From Bacillota bacterium (GTDB taxonomy: Bacteria; Bacillota; Clostridia; Acetivibrionales; JAKOSZ01): a stretch of DNA of 7,757 nucleotides. This document shows, in pieces, positions 6,402-7,757 of the stretch. The stretch is from assembly GCA_029776555.1 (NCBI GenBank), contig JAKOSZ010000308.1, positions 1 to 7,757 of the forward strand. The letters run 5' to 3'. The position numbers and the translations under genes are program-made. Under the pieces are notes generated by a model. That model did not search any database. It was not told the origin of the DNA and worked only from the letters and a program-made list of their open reading frames with translations. Position 1 is the first letter of the stretch. Each line of letters opens with the position of its first letter.

Positions 6402-6432
6402 AAAAAAACTCGCCTGCCTAATCAGCAGGGAG
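6402..6432 (-). terminator. Intrinsic terminator of nrdR
   Basis: Starting right at the nrdR stop codon, the minus strand reads CTC-CCTGC, loop TGATTAG, GCAGG-(C)-GAG, then seven T. The stem is 8 bp with one bulged C. This is a standard Rho-independent terminator and closes the sigG-ylmC-nrdR block. Confidence 0.85.
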
Positions 6433-6903
6433 TCAATCATGACCTTCTTCCTTGTTTTTTAACAGTTTCTTAAGCTCATCGGCAAAGGTGTTTATGTCCT
6501 TAAACTGCCTGTAGACGGAAGCGAACCTCACATAGGCCACCTCGTCAAGGTCTTTCAGCCGTTCCATGACCAGTTCCCCTATGGCCCTGGTGGTCACTTC
6601 CCTTTGCATGGAGTTATAGACAAAGGCTTCTATTTCATCCACCAGCTTCTCCAGGTCGTGGACCGACACAGGCCGTTTTTCACAGGCCCTGAGGAGACCG
6701 TTTAAAATCTTTTCCCTGTCGAAGGGTTCCCTGGATCTGTCCTTTTTAATAACCATCAGAGGAATGTTTTCCACCTTCTCGTAAGTGGTAAACCTCTTTA
6801 AGCATTTGGCGCATTCCCTTCTCCTTCTGATGGCTGAACCCTCGTCGGTTGGCCTTGAGTCAATAACCCTGTCTTCCAAATGACCGCAATATGGGCACTT
6901 CAT
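6433..6903 (-). CDS. nrdR: Transcriptional repressor NrdR
   Basis: NrdR represses ribonucleotide reductase genes by sensing ATP/dATP and binding paired NrdR boxes. The protein has 156 residues, normal for the family. The N-terminal zinc ribbon has Cys3, Cys6, Cys31 and Cys34 (MKCPYCG and CAKC), followed by the characteristic FTTYE. The ATP-cone covers about 49-139, with VIKKDRSREPFDR near its start and VAYVRFASVYRQF near its end. I chose the ATG at 6903 because family members begin exactly with MKCPYC and because GGAGGG lies just upstream. A longer in-frame start at 7005 would add 34 unrelated residues and lie almost at the predicted transcription start. The gene has its own promoter (7020-7048) and a terminator immediately after its stop. 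No NrdR box is visible in front of it, so autoregulation is not indicated. Confidence 0.97.
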   Translation of the reverse strand: MKCPYCGHLEDRVIDSRPTDEGSAIRRRRECAKCLKRFTTYEKVENIPLMVIKKDRSREPFDREKILNGLLRACEKRPVSVHDLEKLVDEIEAFVYNSMQREVTTRAIGELVMERLKDLDEVAYVRFASVYRQFKDINTFADELKKLLKNKEEGHD

Positions 6904-7019
6904 ACAACCCTCCGCTATTGCCGGAAACTCCGCTTTTCGGCTTACGGACGAACGGCGCTCCCAATAAAGCCTGTTTTTCATATCCGCCCTTATTTCCGCC
7001 GCCATTGCCGCGCACCATT

Positions 7020-7048
7020 ATTATACAGTCTGTGCTGCTTCTCATCAA
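7020..7048 (-). promoter_or_regulatory. Sigma-A-type promoter of nrdR, -35 overlapping the ylmC stop
   Basis: TTGATG (7043-7048) and a perfect TATAAT (7020-7025) are 17 bp apart on the minus strand. The -35 hexamer covers the TGA stop of ylmC (7045-7047). Transcription should start near 7013, leaving a leader of about 110 nt before nrdR. This is the best promoter match in the window. Confidence 0.75.
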
Positions 7049-7305
7049 TCATAATATTTTCGCATGAACCTCTCGTCAAGGTCAACCAGGATTATGTCCT
7101 CCCCGATTTTCTTTATGCACTCCCAGGGTATCACTATTTCGCCGTCCTTGCCTATAATGCCGAAAAGCTTTCCCGGGCCGGGTATGATAATAGCCTCCAG
7201 CCTTCCGTCCTCCACGTTTATCTCCACATCGCTGACAAAGCCCATTCTTCTTCCGTCTGTCATGTTTATGACTTCCTTCTGTTTAAACTGAGACGACCTG
7301 CACAT
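7045..7305 (-). CDS. ylmC: YlmC/YmxH-family PRC-barrel sporulation protein
   Basis: 86-residue protein of the YlmC/YmxH family, small PRC-barrel-like proteins conserved in spore formers and often found near sigG; the molecular role is not established. Family features are seen in order: EVINMTDGRRMGFVSDVEI (11-29), IIIPGPGKLFGI (39-50) and the near-invariant IVIPWECIKKIGEDIILVDL (57-76). The track of open sequence reaches an ATG at 7365, but that start has no Shine-Dalgarno. The ATG at 7305 gives the usual family length and has GAGG six bases upstream. It lies 161 bp after sigG, with a putative promoter in between, so it can be expressed separately from sigG. The stop codon is embedded in the nrdR promoter. 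Confidence 0.92.
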   Translation of the reverse strand: MCRSSQFKQKEVINMTDGRRMGFVSDVEINVEDGRLEAIIIPGPGKLFGIIGKDGEIVIPWECIKKIGEDIILVDLDERFMRKYYD

Positions 7306-7380
7306 GCCAAACCTCAACCCCTTTACTGACTCAGGATAGGTAACGCAAAAGCCGCGCCGGGACATACCAAGGGCAGTATA

Positions 7381-7409
7381 AATATATGAAAGAAGAAAAA
7401 AAGTATGAA
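7381..7409 (-). promoter_or_regulatory. Putative promoter of ylmC
   Basis: TTCATA (7404-7409) and TATATT (7381-7386) are 17 bp apart on the minus strand. The -10 matches sigma-A at five of six positions, the -35 at four of six. An A-tract on the plus strand fills the spacer. The predicted leader is about 70 nt. A sporulation-sigma promoter here cannot be excluded. Confidence 0.45.
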
Positions 7410-7466
7410 GGTATGAAATGTGTGCCTGAAGCGGCCACGCCGGCGCACCTTGAAAGATACTTTTTG

Positions 7467-7757
7467 TCAGATATACTTGCGCATGTGCAAAAGAGCGGTT
7501 TTTTCAAGCCTTGACACCTGGGCCTGGGAAATCCCTATCTCGTCGGCCACCTCCATCTGGGTCCGGCCTTCGAAAAATCGAAGGTTTAAAATCAGTTTCT
7601 CCCTGTCATTGAGGCGCCTGATGGCCTCTTTCAACGCAATTCCTTCCAGCCAGTTCTCATCGATGTTCTTTTCGTCGCTGACCTGGTCCATGACGTATAT
7701 GGCGTCGCCGCCGTCGTGATATACCGATTCAAAAAGGGATATGGGCTCCTGGATGGC
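7467..7757 (-). CDS. sigG: RNA polymerase forespore sigma factor SigG, C-terminal part
   Basis: The final 96 residues of SigG; the 5' end is outside the window. SigG drives late forespore gene expression after engulfment. The fragment starts in the region 3/4 linker (AIQEPISLFES, then DGGDAIYVMDQVSDEKN), which is distinctive for SigG/SigF-type factors. It contains the whole of region 4, with LNDREKLILNLRFF and the helix-turn-helix TQMEVADEIGISQAQVSRLE that reads the -35 box. It ends MRKYI. The close match to remembered B. subtilis SigG (ISLFEPIYND, FVMDQISDE, QMEVAEEIGISQAQVSRLEK) supports SigG rather than SigF. No T-rich terminator follows, so transcription may continue into ylmC. SigE-type genes usually lie just upstream, beyond this window. 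Confidence 0.95.
   Translation of the reverse strand, partial: AIQEPISLFESVYHDGGDAIYVMDQVSDEKNIDENWLEGIALKEAIRRLNDREKLILNLRFFEGRTQMEVADEIGISQAQVSRLEKTALLHMRKYI

Noticed and set aside
6210..6440. 76-codon minus-strand frame overlapping the nrdR stop
   Set aside because: It runs through both terminators and the 33-bp repeats, has no ribosome binding site, and its apparent internal peptide repeat is just the DNA repeat translated.
6433..7005. Longer NrdR form starting at 7005
   Set aside because: The added 34 residues precede the universally N-terminal zinc ribbon, and the start would lie only a few bases after the predicted transcription start.
7045..7365. Longer YlmC form starting at 7365
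   Set aside because: No Shine-Dalgarno, a start close to the predicted transcription start, and 20 residues absent from the family; 7305 fits better.
7420..7466. GC-rich palindromic sequence after sigG considered as a terminator
   Set aside because: CGCCGGCG is self-complementary but offers no loop, and no T-run follows on the minus strand.

Overview
This window looks like chromosomal DNA of an endospore-forming Firmicute, most likely a Clostridia/Peptococcaceae-type organism (Pelotomaculum or Desulfotomaculum-like). The evidence is the C-terminal part of the forespore sigma factor SigG, a YlmC/YmxH-family PRC-barrel gene, NrdR, and a comM-dprA-topA run. Shine-Dalgarno sites are strong and purine-rich, and TTG and GTG starts occur. 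The genus is an inference; no rRNA or other definitive marker is present.

Layout in the direction of transcription of the minus strand, which carries nearly all genes. At the right edge is the 3' end of sigG, then ylmC/ymxH with its own putative promoter. nrdR follows; its strong sigma-A-type promoter has a -35 box overlapping the ylmC stop codon, and an intrinsic terminator starts right at the nrdR stop. A spacer holds a 33-bp-period direct repeat and a second terminator. Next is a TTG-started gene for a 161-residue protein with a family 25/53-like starch-binding module and no signal peptide. Convergent to it, on the plus strand, lie two very short tandem genes (40 and 42 residues). They encode related single-span membrane peptides with Cys/Gly-rich tails and excellent ribosome binding sites.

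A ~545-bp gene-free spacer (4756-5300) follows. It contains an AT-rich probable promoter for comM, a ~29-bp tandem duplication, a long purine/pyrimidine-skewed stretch built of degraded ~7-bp units, and a nearly perfect five-copy heptamer array. On the minus strand the left half then runs comM (YifB-type AAA+ ATPase), dprA (RecA loader for incoming DNA), a possible 24-codon leader peptide, and topA (DNA topoisomerase I, cut off by the window edge after 636 residues).

Functionally, comM and dprA form a DNA-uptake/recombination pair next to topA, a common clostridial arrangement. sigG-ylmC-nrdR is a separate sporulation/regulatory block. The repeat-rich spacer and the small plus-strand genes sit between the two blocks. 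The observations most worth checking are the paired tiny membrane proteins, the topA leader (peptide stop codon on a hairpin that carries the topA Shine-Dalgarno in its loop), the cytosolic starch-binding-module protein, and the repeat tract.
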